NCBI GenBank assembly: GCA_949841595.1
Contig: CATKZB010000001.1
Coordinates: 234,418 to 298,417, forward strand
DNA from: an uncultured Christensenella sp.
GTDB taxonomy: Bacteria > Bacillota > Clostridia > Christensenellales > UBA1242
Direction: 5' to 3'
Length of the DNA stretch: 64,000 bases
Shown here: in pieces, positions 17,764 through 26,909 of the stretch
Numbering within the stretch: the first letter of the stretch is position 1
Layout of the letters: each line of letters begins with the position of its first letter
Translations under genes and position numbers: made by a program
Notes under the pieces: model-generated
Database searches by the model: none
Seen by the model: only the letters and a program-made list of their open reading frames with translations
Told to the model about the DNA's origin: nothing

Positions 17764-19114
17764 TTGTTTGACCTCCTTCAACCATAACTTCGTTCTCTTT
17801 GAAGGCACGAACTTGTTTTGGCAAATGGAGTTTTTTTGCTTTCACACTGTTGAGTGGCAAATACCATTTAACAAGGAAACGCAAAACAACAAGATTCATA
17901 AACATTGAAAGCACAATTCCGATAAGGAGAGTGATCGCAAACCCTTGGATAGATGCTGTCCCCAAAATGAGCAACACAACAGCTGTCAATATTGTTGTGA
18001 TGTTGCTGTCAAAAATTGGCCAAAATGCTCTCTTAAATCCAGTTTTAACTGAAAGAGGAATCTTCTTTCCAGAACGATATTCATCTCTGAATCTTTCGAA
18101 AATAATTATTGTTCCGTCCACTGCCATACCGATACTCAAAATGATTCCGGCAAGACCAGGAAGTGTCAATTGAACAAATGAAATTGCTTGCAAGAAAAAC
18201 AACATCAAAATCAAATAAATCACAAGTGCGAGTGATGCCAAAAGACCGAAATCTCCATATCTCCACCACATGATAAACATAATGAGAAGAAGTCCAACAG
18301 CGCCACCGATAATTGCGAGTTTAAGTGCTTGAGTGCCAAGTGTTGCTGAAATCACTGAGCTTTCAAGAAGTTCAAGAGAAACATTGAAAGTTCCACTCAT
18401 GATTTTCAAAGCATAATTTTTTGCATCTTGCAAAGTTTCAAAACTACCTGAAATGAATGTTTGTCCACCTGTGATTTTTTGTTCACAATTCAAAGTCAAA
18501 TCAGCAGATTCACCAATTTCGCCCAAGTATATATAAATTTTTTTATCACCGTTTGCAGCATCACCAGTAAGACCTGCAAATTTCTTTGCACCTTCGTCAG
18601 TGAATTTAAGGCTTACTCCATATTTATATTCACCACTATCATCTTTTTGATAAGAAACTTGAACATCGTTGATGTCAGTTCCAACAATTCTTGCTTCAGC
18701 AGAAACTCCTTCTGTCAATGTCATATAAAGTGGAGTAGGTTCTCCAATCATGTTAAAAATTTCTTCAGAATCAGTGACTGAAGGCACTTCAATTCTGATT
18801 TTTGTGCCAGCTCTGACAATTGTGGCTTCAGAATATTGTTCCGTTATAACCGATGTCAATCTTGATACTGTTGCGTCTATGGCTGTATCCAAGTTTTGCG
18901 TGTTACTATCTTTTGCAAGCGAACAATCATAGACAACAGAAATACCACCTGCAAGATCCAATCCAAGTGAAATTGAATTGGCAAAACCATAGTAGGTGTA
19001 ATTCGTGTATGGGATATCAAAACTGCAAACAGACAGCACAATTCCAAGAATAGTCAAAACAACAACTGCAACAAAATTTATTATGGAATTTTTCTTAACT
19101 CTACTTCTAGCCAT
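17756..19114 (-). CDS. secD: SecD, protein-export membrane protein
   Basis: 452 residues. First membrane segment near residues 12-30, then LGLDLAGGISVVYD (D1 motif), a P1 head region, and six membrane segments in the C-terminal half. These include the conserved GMAVDGTIIIFERFRDEYRSGK. The short P1 region is typical of Firmicutes. Followed with overlap by secF; yajC of the same complex is elsewhere in the window (37430). A strong promoter lies upstream. Confidence 0.96.
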   Translation of the reverse strand: MARSRVKKNSIINFVAVVVLTILGIVLSVCSFDIPYTNYTYYGFANSISLGLDLAGGISVVYDCSLAKDSNTQNLDTAIDATVSRLTSVITEQYSEATIVRAGTKIRIEVPSVTDSEEIFNMIGEPTPLYMTLTEGVSAEARIVGTDINDVQVSYQKDDSGEYKYGVSLKFTDEGAKKFAGLTGDAANGDKKIYIYLGEIGESADLTLNCEQKITGGQTFISGSFETLQDAKNYALKIMSGTFNVSLELLESSVISATLGTQALKLAIIGGAVGLLLIMFIMWWRYGDFGLLASLALVIYLILMLFFLQAISFVQLTLPGLAGIILSIGMAVDGTIIIFERFRDEYRSGKKIPLSVKTGFKRAFWPIFDSNITTILTAVVLLILGTASIQGFAITLLIGIVLSMFMNLVVLRFLVKWYLPLNSVKAKKLHLPKQVRAFKENEVMVEGGQTNE

Positions 19115-19151
19115 ATTTCCCCTTAAATTTAATGGTAAAATTACTTTGATA

Positions 19152-19180
19152 AGTATAATACATTAAGGGGCTGTTGTCAA
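19152..19180 (-). promoter_or_regulatory. Promoter of secDF
   Basis: Reverse strand TTGACA (19175-19180), 17-base spacer, TATACT (19152-19157), 37 bases before the secD start. Confidence 0.8.
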
Positions 19181-19188
19181 ATAAAATC

Positions 19189-19593
19189 CTAACTTTTTTT
19201 CAAATTGACACAAATAATGCCACATATTGCGCCAATGATACTTCCGAAGATGATGTCGTTTAACAAAGTACGGTCAAAGCAAAAAGCCCCGTCTAAAATT
19301 GAGAACACCAAAAAGGCAACAATTGTGAAAAGAAGTCCAATTAAAAACCCATTTAAAAGTCCCATTTCTTTGTGTTTTTTAAGCCCGATAAACACTCCAA
19401 AAAAGATGCTTACACCTTTAATAACTTGATTAACCGGCGCAATAAGCTTGTCCGAAATGGATGTGAAACGCAAAATAAATGCAAAGATCAAAATTCCGAC
19501 AAGTGCAACACAAAGACCAACTGCCACACCTTTGGCAATGCACAAAAATGCACTACTTCCACTTTTTTCGCTTTTTAATGTTTTCATTTTCAT
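19189..19593 (-). CDS. TIGR04086-type (YrzE-like) membrane protein, 134 aa
   Basis: Four predicted membrane segments in 134 residues: about 18-43, 57-72, 82-102 and 112-130, with small polar turns and glycines (GVFIGLKKHKEMGLLNGFLIG). The hydrophobic pattern and size match the TIGR04086/YrzE family as I remember it, often found near secDF/yajC in Firmicutes. AAGGAG precedes the start. Function of the family is not known. Confidence 0.75.
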   Translation of the reverse strand: MKMKTLKSEKSGSSAFLCIAKGVAVGLCVALVGILIFAFILRFTSISDKLIAPVNQVIKGVSIFFGVFIGLKKHKEMGLLNGFLIGLLFTIVAFLVFSILDGAFCFDRTLLNDIIFGSIIGAICGIICVNLKKS

Positions 19594-19692
19594 TATTGAC
19601 TCCTTCCTGCAAAATTAAACTGAAATTTTTCTACACTTTAACTTATGCTTGCAAGGGAGAAATAAGAACATTAATGAGCGAATTTATAGCAA

Positions 19693-19727
19693 TAAAAAAG
19701 AAGAAGTTTAAGCCCCTTCTTCCACAA
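19693..19727 (-). terminator. Intrinsic terminator after ftsQ
   Basis: On the reverse strand GAAGAAG, a short loop, CTTCTTC and then TTTTTT. The hairpin includes the last ftsQ codons. Confidence 0.7.
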
Positions 19728-20679
19728 AACAATAGTAAATGTCGTTTTCATTTCTATCCAGCAAATCATGCAAGGTCAGATTGTCAATTTTCAAACTGCA
19801 TTTTTCAAGCAATGTATAACTCAGTTCAATTTTTTGAGATTCATCGTCACCTTCACTGAAAAATAGGTATTCCCCCTTCTCTGTCTTCTTTACGTAGATT
19901 TTTTCGCCTTTTGAGTTTAAAATATTACCAAATTCATCAGTTTTTTGTCCAAAAAGTGAACTTTCAACATTAAAAAGTTTTTGCACTTTTTGAGTAAATG
20001 CAAAATCGATGTTGTTAATGATAAATTTGCGATTTTGAAAACTCAAAAGTTCCATTGATATATATGATTTTTTTGTTATTTCATCTTGATAAGAACCTAA
20101 AGTGATCTCTTTAAACTTTCCAATTTGTTGAGCCAAATCTCGGTTGTTTTCCACCATAACACTATAAAAATTCTTTATATTTTCTTGTTCGGTTTGTAAG
20201 AAATCTCCAACAACAATTTGCTGATTTTTAATTTTCAAACCCTTAAGCAAAATCGCATTGTTTTTTGTAGACTCAAAACTTTCAACAATTCTCAAAACCC
20301 TTAAATCTCTGTCACAAATAAAAATTTGATCTTCACCTTCAACAGCAAACAACTCCTCTCTTTCCACCACATGCACAACAAAACGATTTGGAAAAACCGT
20401 TTCAATGTTCACAACTTTGATATAGGCAAAATTTTCATTTTCTTTTGAATATTCATTTATTTTGTTTATTGAAGCCTTTTTCCCTTCAAAAAGCACACTT
20501 GCACCAAACCTAAATTCTCCTGCTTTGACGATTTCTTCGTCTTTAACAACAAGATTTTGAGTCGTTGAATCATATTTAATCTCAACTGACGACAAACCAA
20601 ACAGTGTCCAAAACAAAATCAGAAGCACTGCAATAACACAAAACACAACAGAAAGTGAAATAATAAGTTTTTTGCTCAA
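19708..20679 (-). CDS. ftsQ: FtsQ/DivIB-like cell division protein
   Basis: One N-terminal membrane segment (residues about 4-27) and a POTRA-like domain next to it (about 30-110, SSVEIKYDSTTQNLVVKDEEIVKAG; TVFPNRFVVHVVERE is the typical POTRA end). A beta domain follows. 323 residues, C-terminus extracellular. The start codon is TTG at 20679, two bases after the murA stop, with AAAAGG upstream; no nearer ATG fits. Sequence conservation of this family is low, so the call rests on topology, POTRA pattern and its place at the end of the division cluster. Confidence 0.85.
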   Translation of the reverse strand: MSKKLIISLSVVFCVIAVLLILFWTLFGLSSVEIKYDSTTQNLVVKDEEIVKAGEFRFGASVLFEGKKASINKINEYSKENENFAYIKVVNIETVFPNRFVVHVVEREELFAVEGEDQIFICDRDLRVLRIVESFESTKNNAILLKGLKIKNQQIVVGDFLQTEQENIKNFYSVMVENNRDLAQQIGKFKEITLGSYQDEITKKSYISMELLSFQNRKFIINNIDFAFTQKVQKLFNVESSLFGQKTDEFGNILNSKGEKIYVKKTEKGEYLFFSEGDDESQKIELSYTLLEKCSLKIDNLTLHDLLDRNENDIYYCFVEEGA

Positions 20680-20680
20680 A

Positions 20681-21934
20681 TTAAATCCTTTTTATATCAG
20701 CTCCCAAAAGATTGTATTTTTCTTCTATTGATTTATAACCTCTGTCAATATATTTGATGTTGTTGACAGTTGTGTAACCTTCTGCTTTCATTCCTGCCAT
20801 AACTAAACAAGCTCCTGCACGCAAATCTGTGGCATAAACATCAGCGCCATAGAGTTTTTCAACACCCTTAATGACAGCAGTTCGGTCTTTGACAACAATA
20901 TTTGCTCCCATTTTTGCTAGTTCCATTACCTGCCCAAATCGACTTTCAAACACAGTTTCGGTGATAATGGAAGTCCCTTTACTTACAGCCTGCAAAACCA
21001 TCATTTGTGCTTGCAAATCGGTTGGGAACAATGGATAAGGATATGTTTCTATCTTTTCAATTGAAGAAAGTCTTTTGTCTGCTTTCAATCTTATTTTATC
21101 ATCAAAAACATCCAATTTGCAAGCAGTTTGCTTCAAAAACGACAACAAACTTTCGTTATGTCTCCAATTTGCACCATCCACAAGCACATCTCCACCACAA
21201 GTGGCAACTGCCAAAAGATATGTGCCTGCAACAATTCGATCGGTCATAACCTTATAGTCACAACCATGCAAATTTTTCACACCTTCAATAACAATGCAAC
21301 CAGTTCCTGCTCCACGAACCTTTGCACCCATCGAATTTAAGAAATTTTGCAGATCAACAATTTCAGGTTCTTTTGCTGTGTTTTTAAGCACAGTTTCACC
21401 TTCCAACATCGTGGCACACATCATCAAACTTTCTGTTGCACCAACACTCGGAAAATCTAAAACCACTTCTGCAGCTTTCATATTTTCTCCATGACAATAA
21501 ATGTAGCCATGACGTTCAATAATCTTCGCTCCAAGAGCTTTAAATCCTTTAATATGGATATCTATTGGTCTTGAACCTATTTTGCAACCACCAGGATATG
21601 CAATTATTGCACTACGAAACCTTCCAAGCAGTGCACCCAAAATAAAAATGGAAGCTCTCACTTTTTGTGAAAGTTCATGTGTTATTCTTACATTTTTAAC
21701 ATCTTTAGCATCTATGTAAAGTTTTTCTCCGTCAACGGAGGAAAAAATATTTAAGGTTTCCAAAATTTCTCGCATATTGGTAAGGTCAGAAATTGCAACA
21801 TAATTGTCAAGTTCAATTTCGCCTTCGCACAACACTGAAGCTGCCAAAATTGGCAGAAATGCATTCTTAGCGCCATCAACTTTGATAGTTCCGTTTAGGT
21901 GCTTTCCTCCGTTTATAATCAATTTGTCTTCCAT
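20681..21934 (-). CDS. murA: MurA, UDP-GlcNAc enolpyruvyl transferase
   Basis: First committed step of peptidoglycan synthesis: transfers enolpyruvate from PEP to UDP-GlcNAc. 417 residues, usual length. Motif VDGAKNAFLPILAA near the N-terminus contains the substrate-binding Lys-Asn. GGCKIGSRPIDIH holds the catalytic cysteine that fosfomycin alkylates. The C-terminal region reads DLRAGACLVMAGM. Sits between ftsW and ftsQ, as in several Clostridia. Confidence 0.97.
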   Translation of the reverse strand: MEDKLIINGGKHLNGTIKVDGAKNAFLPILAASVLCEGEIELDNYVAISDLTNMREILETLNIFSSVDGEKLYIDAKDVKNVRITHELSQKVRASIFILGALLGRFRSAIIAYPGGCKIGSRPIDIHIKGFKALGAKIIERHGYIYCHGENMKAAEVVLDFPSVGATESLMMCATMLEGETVLKNTAKEPEIVDLQNFLNSMGAKVRGAGTGCIVIEGVKNLHGCDYKVMTDRIVAGTYLLAVATCGGDVLVDGANWRHNESLLSFLKQTACKLDVFDDKIRLKADKRLSSIEKIETYPYPLFPTDLQAQMMVLQAVSKGTSIITETVFESRFGQVMELAKMGANIVVKDRTAVIKGVEKLYGADVYATDLRAGACLVMAGMKAEGYTTVNNIKYIDRGYKSIEEKYNLLGADIKRI

Positions 21935-21965
21935 ATTTGCATTATATGAAAATCCAAGAATATTG

Positions 21966-23090
21966 TCACCCTTTGGAGTGTCTGCTCACACTTATTGCCA
22001 CTCCAACAGCTGCCATAAAAACAGCCACAGAAGTTCCACCACTTGAAATAAATGGAAGTGGAAGCCCTGTTGGTGGAATTGAACCTGTCACAACTGCAAT
22101 GTTAAGCAGTGTTTGAACTGCAATCACCACACCAACTCCACAAGCAAGCAAACATCCAAAACGATCTTTTGCACCAAGCCCAATTTTAAATAAAAAGAAA
22201 ATCAAAAGAAAGTAAACAAGCATAAGTGCCAAACAACCAATATACCCCAGTTCTTCACCAATAATTGAAAAGATAAAATCACTTTCTGCAAAAGGCAAAA
22301 AAAGATATTTTTGTCTTGAATTGAAAAGTCCAACTCCAAACCAACCACCATTGCCAAGACTGTATAAAGACTGAATCAATTGAAAGCCTTCTCCTTGTGG
22401 TGAAGCCCAAGGATTTAAGAAAGCAAATAATCTTTTCATACGATAAGGCTCTGCCAAGATAAGCAAAGGGACTCCAGCTCCAGCCAAAGATGAAAACAAC
22501 ACAGTATGTTTTTTGCTCATTCCACCAATGACAAGCATGAACAATGTCACAAGTCCCAAACACATAGTCACGCTCATACTAGGTTCAATAATAACCAATA
22601 AGCAAAGCATTCCAGCAATCGCAAGTGGTGGAATAAGTCCTTTGAAAGTTTTTATTTTGTCATGTTTTTCTGACAAATAACATGCAAGAAACAAAACAAG
22701 TGCAAATTTGGCAATTTCTGATGGTTGAATGGAAATTCCAAACAAGTTCACCCATCTGTTTGCACCATAACTTTGGACACCAAATCCTGGAATGAACACC
22801 AGAATAAGAAGCACCACGCTGATAATCAAAATCCAAACTTTGAATTTTTTTAAAATGTGATAATCCACAAAAGCAAAGAAAAACAGGGCAAAAATTCCTA
22901 AAATCACGCCAAAAAGCTGTTTAAACAAAAAGAAATATTCATTTTTGTATCTGTATTCTGCTGAATAACAACTTGCACTGTAAACCATCATACAGCCAAA
23001 AGCAACAAGAAACAGCACAAGCAAAATAACACATATCTCTCGCTTGCTAAACACAAAATTTTTTCGTTTTACGCTTTCAGTTTTTTTCAT
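21966..23090 (-). CDS. ftsW: FtsW-type SEDS peptidoglycan polymerase
   Basis: SEDS-family glycosyltransferase that polymerises lipid II. 374 residues with about ten membrane segments. Conserved features: GANRWVNLFGISIQPSEIAK, PDL-like loop (IIEPSMSVTMCL), GFQLIQSLYSLGNGGWFGVGL, FAESDFIFSIIGEELGYIG and the C-terminal GLPLPFISSGGTS. Called FtsW rather than RodA because it overlaps murD by 14 bases and precedes murA-ftsQ. Confidence 0.94.
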   Translation of the reverse strand: MKKTESVKRKNFVFSKREICVILLVLFLVAFGCMMVYSASCYSAEYRYKNEYFFLFKQLFGVILGIFALFFFAFVDYHILKKFKVWILIISVVLLILVFIPGFGVQSYGANRWVNLFGISIQPSEIAKFALVLFLACYLSEKHDKIKTFKGLIPPLAIAGMLCLLVIIEPSMSVTMCLGLVTLFMLVIGGMSKKHTVLFSSLAGAGVPLLILAEPYRMKRLFAFLNPWASPQGEGFQLIQSLYSLGNGGWFGVGLFNSRQKYLFLPFAESDFIFSIIGEELGYIGCLALMLVYFLLIFFLFKIGLGAKDRFGCLLACGVGVVIAVQTLLNIAVVTGSIPPTGLPLPFISSGGTSVAVFMAAVGVAISVSRHSKG

Positions 23091-24381
23091 CTACACTTTC
23101 CAAAACCAAATTTTTAAACTTTTCGCCACGTTCGGCATATCCAGAAAATTCATCAAAACTTGCACAAGCAGGAGAAAGCAACACATAATCCCCTTTTTCG
23201 GCAACAGTTTTGCTATAACAAACAGCTTGCTCAAACTTTTCATGACTGGAAGTTTTATAACCAAATTTATCTGCGCAATTTTGAATGGAATCCCTATCTT
23301 TTCCAAAACAAACAACTTCTTTCAATTTGTAACCCAAAGAAAACAATTCTGAATAATCTATTTCCTTCCCCAAACCACCCATAAGCAACACAATGCTTTC
23401 ATCTTTAAAAGCTTCCACACAAGCCACAGTTGACGCCACATTTGTCGCTTTGCTGTCGTCAATGTAAGTTACGCCATTTTTTTGTCCAACAAATTCAATG
23501 CGATGAGACGCTGGCGAAAAAGTTGAAACAGCAAGTGAAAAATCTTTTGGAAAAATATTGAAATGCGAACATATAGAAACACTTGCAAGTACATTTTCAA
23601 GATTTTTCTCTCCTTTCAAATTGATATCTTGCAAACTTAAAACTGGTTTTCTGTTTATGTGAACATAACCTTTTGAAACATAAACACCTTTTTTGATTGG
23701 AAACTTTGAAAAATATTGATATTTTTTATGCAACACCATTTTCTTAGCTTCTTCATCATCCAAATTCAAAATCAAAACATCGTGTTTCTTCATTTGGTTT
23801 GCAATTTTTCCTTTAACTTTTTTATATTCTTCAAAGCTTCCATGTCTATCCAAATGGTCTGGTTTTATATTTAAAATGCAAGCAACATTTGGTCTAAAAT
23901 AAATGCTTGTTTCAAGTTGAAAATTGCTCACTTCACAAACGACAACACTTTCTTTGGTTGTCTTTTCACATATGGAAGAAAACGGCAAACCAATGTTCCC
24001 ACACAAAAAAGCATCATACCCAGCAGTTTTGAGCATCTTGTGAGTAAGCATGCTGACTGTGGTTTTTCCATTTGTTCCTGTGATTGCAATTATTTTGCCT
24101 TTGCTTAAAAGATAAGCAAAATCAAGTTCGCTTATCACAGGAATCTTTTTCTCTTTAAAAACTTGCAAAAGGGGATTGTCCAAACATTTTATGCCCGGAC
24201 TTATAATCACCAAATCATAGTTTTTGTTTTGTGGTTCTCTTTCAAAACCCACATAGTCCCAATATTTTATGTTGTCATCAAAAAAACTGACAAAAGCTTG
24301 TTTTTCTCTTAAAATTTTTATGACAGCTCGTCCACTGTCACCAAGTCCATAGACCAAAACATTTTTACACTTAAATTTCAT
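23077..24381 (-). CDS. murD: MurD, UDP-MurNAc-L-Ala:D-Glu ligase
   Basis: Adds D-glutamate to UDP-MurNAc-L-Ala. 434 residues, usual length. N-terminal Rossmann motif VLVYGLGDSGRAVI, ATP-binding loop ITGTNGKTTVSML, NIKPDHLDRHGSFEEY and the C-terminal DDSKATNVASTVACVEAF and LLSPACASFDEFSGYAERG motifs are all present. Its 3' end contains the ftsW start. Confidence 0.97.
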   Translation of the reverse strand: MKFKCKNVLVYGLGDSGRAVIKILREKQAFVSFFDDNIKYWDYVGFEREPQNKNYDLVIISPGIKCLDNPLLQVFKEKKIPVISELDFAYLLSKGKIIAITGTNGKTTVSMLTHKMLKTAGYDAFLCGNIGLPFSSICEKTTKESVVVCEVSNFQLETSIYFRPNVACILNIKPDHLDRHGSFEEYKKVKGKIANQMKKHDVLILNLDDEEAKKMVLHKKYQYFSKFPIKKGVYVSKGYVHINRKPVLSLQDINLKGEKNLENVLASVSICSHFNIFPKDFSLAVSTFSPASHRIEFVGQKNGVTYIDDSKATNVASTVACVEAFKDESIVLLMGGLGKEIDYSELFSLGYKLKEVVCFGKDRDSIQNCADKFGYKTSSHEKFEQAVCYSKTVAEKGDYVLLSPACASFDEFSGYAERGEKFKNLVLESVDEKN

Positions 24382-24400
24382 TCTCTCGCCTTAGAATTAA

Positions 24401-25366
24401 TCAAATTCCAACGGCAAGCATTCCTGTCAAAACAGCCAAAGAAACTGCCGTTGTTATAACTATATATACTACGACAATTCTATTTTCATGCACTCCTTTT
24501 TTCTCAAAATGATGATGAAGTGGTGCCATTAAAAACACTCTCTTTTTTGTTCGTTTATAATGAAGCACCTGTATGATATCAGAAACAGCTGAAAGCACAA
24601 ACATAATTCCCATAATCGGCAACAAAAGTTCGAGTCCACTCAGCACAGCCACAACTCCGATAAACCCACCAAGTGCAAGCGAGCCAGTGTCCCCCATAAA
24701 AATTTTTGCAGGAAAACAATTGAAAAGCAAGAAGCCCAAAAGTGCCCCACAAAGTCCGAAACAAAGCATTGCCAAATTTGACATCTCCATTGTGCCACGG
24801 CCAGCCAAAATAATTCCAAAAACAAGGATATAGACAAAAGATACACCACCTGCAAGTCCATCCAGTCCATCAGTCAGATTGACACTGTTTGTGGTTGCAA
24901 CCATAACCAAAATTGAAAGAGGAATAACTCCCCATGCAATGTCAAACTCAAATGCAAAAAATGAAAGGGTTGTCCTTCCGGTCATGTATAAATAAACTGC
25001 GATAATAAGAGCAATGCCAACTTGTCCAATAATTTTTTGATAGGGTTTCAAACCCTCATTATGATGAAGATGAACTTTGACAAAATCGTCCAAAAATCCA
25101 AGTATTCCATATGCAAATGTCACAGCAAGTGAAAACCATGCCAAAAAAGTGTTGTATTCAAAAAGAAAACAACTTGCAAAGAAAAGTGTAAGCACAAAGA
25201 TAATCCCACCCATGGTTGGAGTTCCTTCCTTGCTTGCATGCTTGTCCACATAATGCAAAATGCTCTGTGATGCCTTCAGCTTTTTGCAAAACCAAAGGAC
25301 AACAGGGGCTATTAAACTTGCAAAAAGCAAGCAAAACAGCCCACAAATAAGAAATTTAACAATCAT
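24401..25366 (-). CDS. mraY: MraY, phospho-MurNAc-pentapeptide transferase
   Basis: Transfers the MurNAc-pentapeptide to undecaprenyl phosphate, forming lipid I. 321 residues with ten membrane segments. Conserved loops: HASKEGTPTMGGIIF, DDFVKV, NSVNLTDGLDGLAGG, MGDTGSLALGG and the MAPLHHHFEKKG histidine motif. Start at 25366 chosen for its GGAGCAG site; it lies inside the end of murE (11-base overlap). murF, which usually separates murE and mraY, is missing here. Confidence 0.97.
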   Translation of the reverse strand: MIVKFLICGLFCLLFASLIAPVVLWFCKKLKASQSILHYVDKHASKEGTPTMGGIIFVLTLFFASCFLFEYNTFLAWFSLAVTFAYGILGFLDDFVKVHLHHNEGLKPYQKIIGQVGIALIIAVYLYMTGRTTLSFFAFEFDIAWGVIPLSILVMVATTNSVNLTDGLDGLAGGVSFVYILVFGIILAGRGTMEMSNLAMLCFGLCGALLGFLLFNCFPAKIFMGDTGSLALGGFIGVVAVLSGLELLLPIMGIMFVLSAVSDIIQVLHYKRTKKRVFLMAPLHHHFEKKGVHENRIVVVYIVITTAVSLAVLTGMLAVGI

Positions 25367-26819
25367 AAAATTCTCTGCTCCTTGATTTGAATGGATTTGA
25401 ATCCTTAAAATATTTATATACTGCGTCAAAATCGTTATATTCTTTCTTTTCAGTTCCTATTTCTTGATATTTCTCAGCACCCTTTCCAGCAATAATCACA
25501 ATATCTCCAGGCTTTGAAATATCCAAAATCTTTTTGATAGCTTTTGTTCTGTCAGGTTCAACAAAGTGTGGTTTATCCATGCCCTTTTCAATGTCATGGA
25601 TGATGTCCAGCGAATCTTCCAATCTTGGATTATCATCTGTCAAACAGATGTAATCAGCATATTCGCAAGCAATTTTTCCCATTTTAGGTCTTTTGTCTTT
25701 GTCTCTGTTGCCTCCACAACCGAAGATGACATACAAATTTTTGTCAGTCAAACTTTTTGCAGTTTTTAAAACATTCAAAAGTCCGTCAGGAGAATGAGCA
25801 TAATCAATCACAACATATGTTCCTGAAAGATTGATAACATTAAATCTACCCTCCACTGGATTGATAAAATTAAGTCCAAGTGCAAGTTCTTTTGGATTTA
25901 AACCAAAACTATGACAAACAGACAGTGCTGCCAAAGAATTATAAACATTATATTCCCCAACCAAATTGGTCTTAATCTCCACAAAATCGTCACAGACATT
26001 TCCAACAAATCTAGAGCCGTTGATTGAACAACAGATGTCAATTGCAAATGTGTCACTTGGATTTTTAATTCCATAAGATATGACAGGCACATCACAATCA
26101 TCAATAAGTTTTCTTGCACTTCTATCATCAGCACAGACTATCGCTTTTTTCATATGCTCTTTGCAAAAGAAAGAAAGTTTCGTTTTTTTATAATTTTCAA
26201 AAGTTTTAAAATAATCCAAATGGTCTTGAGTTATGTTAGTCAAAACACCCAGTTCAAACATAATTCCATTAACTCTTTTTTGTGCAATAGCATGCGCAGA
26301 AACTTCCATAACAACATATTCCACGCCCTCTTTTCTCATATCAAAAAAGGTTTTATGCAAAAAGTCTGCATCTGGAGTTGTAAGAGGACAAGGTAAAATT
26401 TTGCCGTTGTAAAAAACACCATTTGTCCCAATCACTCCGGCGTTTTTTCCGTTTCGCTTGAGCATTTCAGAAATGATATGAGAAGTAGACGTCTTTCCGT
26501 TTGTGCCAGAAATGGCAACAATTTTCAAATCATCACAAGCTCGGTCATAAAAATTTGCACAAGAATGAGCAAACAAATCTCTGCAATCTTCACATTTAAA
26601 ACTGTTTTCAAAGGGCAAATCAAAATTGCTGAAAACAGCAACTGCTCCTTTTTCAAATGCCTCTTTGCATCTCTCAAATGACTTTTGATAATCATCACTT
26701 AAAGAAAAATATACGTCACCTTTTTCCACTTCTTTACTGTTTTTTTTGATGTTTTTGGTCTCAACATTTGAGAAATTTTTCAAGTCAAATTTGTCGCCCA
26801 AAATTTGTTTAAGAAGCAT
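25356..26819 (-). CDS. murE: MurE, UDP-MurNAc-tripeptide synthetase (meso-DAP type)
   Basis: Adds the third residue of the stem peptide. 487 residues. ATP loop ISGTNGKTSTSHI, ITQDHLDYFKTFENY, VVIDYAHSPDGL and CGGNRDKDKRPKMG are present. The specificity motif DNPR (in LTDDNPRLED) indicates meso-diaminopimelate rather than lysine. First gene of murE-mraY-murD-ftsW-murA-ftsQ. Confidence 0.96.
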   Translation of the reverse strand: MLLKQILGDKFDLKNFSNVETKNIKKNSKEVEKGDVYFSLSDDYQKSFERCKEAFEKGAVAVFSNFDLPFENSFKCEDCRDLFAHSCANFYDRACDDLKIVAISGTNGKTSTSHIISEMLKRNGKNAGVIGTNGVFYNGKILPCPLTTPDADFLHKTFFDMRKEGVEYVVMEVSAHAIAQKRVNGIMFELGVLTNITQDHLDYFKTFENYKKTKLSFFCKEHMKKAIVCADDRSARKLIDDCDVPVISYGIKNPSDTFAIDICCSINGSRFVGNVCDDFVEIKTNLVGEYNVYNSLAALSVCHSFGLNPKELALGLNFINPVEGRFNVINLSGTYVVIDYAHSPDGLLNVLKTAKSLTDKNLYVIFGCGGNRDKDKRPKMGKIACEYADYICLTDDNPRLEDSLDIIHDIEKGMDKPHFVEPDRTKAIKKILDISKPGDIVIIAGKGAEKYQEIGTEKKEYNDFDAVYKYFKDSNPFKSRSREFYDC

Positions 26820-26909
26820 AGAATTTTCTCCTTTTACTATATTCTAATACAAACATTAATGCATTGTGTTATGCAGTCAAAATAAGTCCGAAAAAGACAA
26901 AAATTGCAC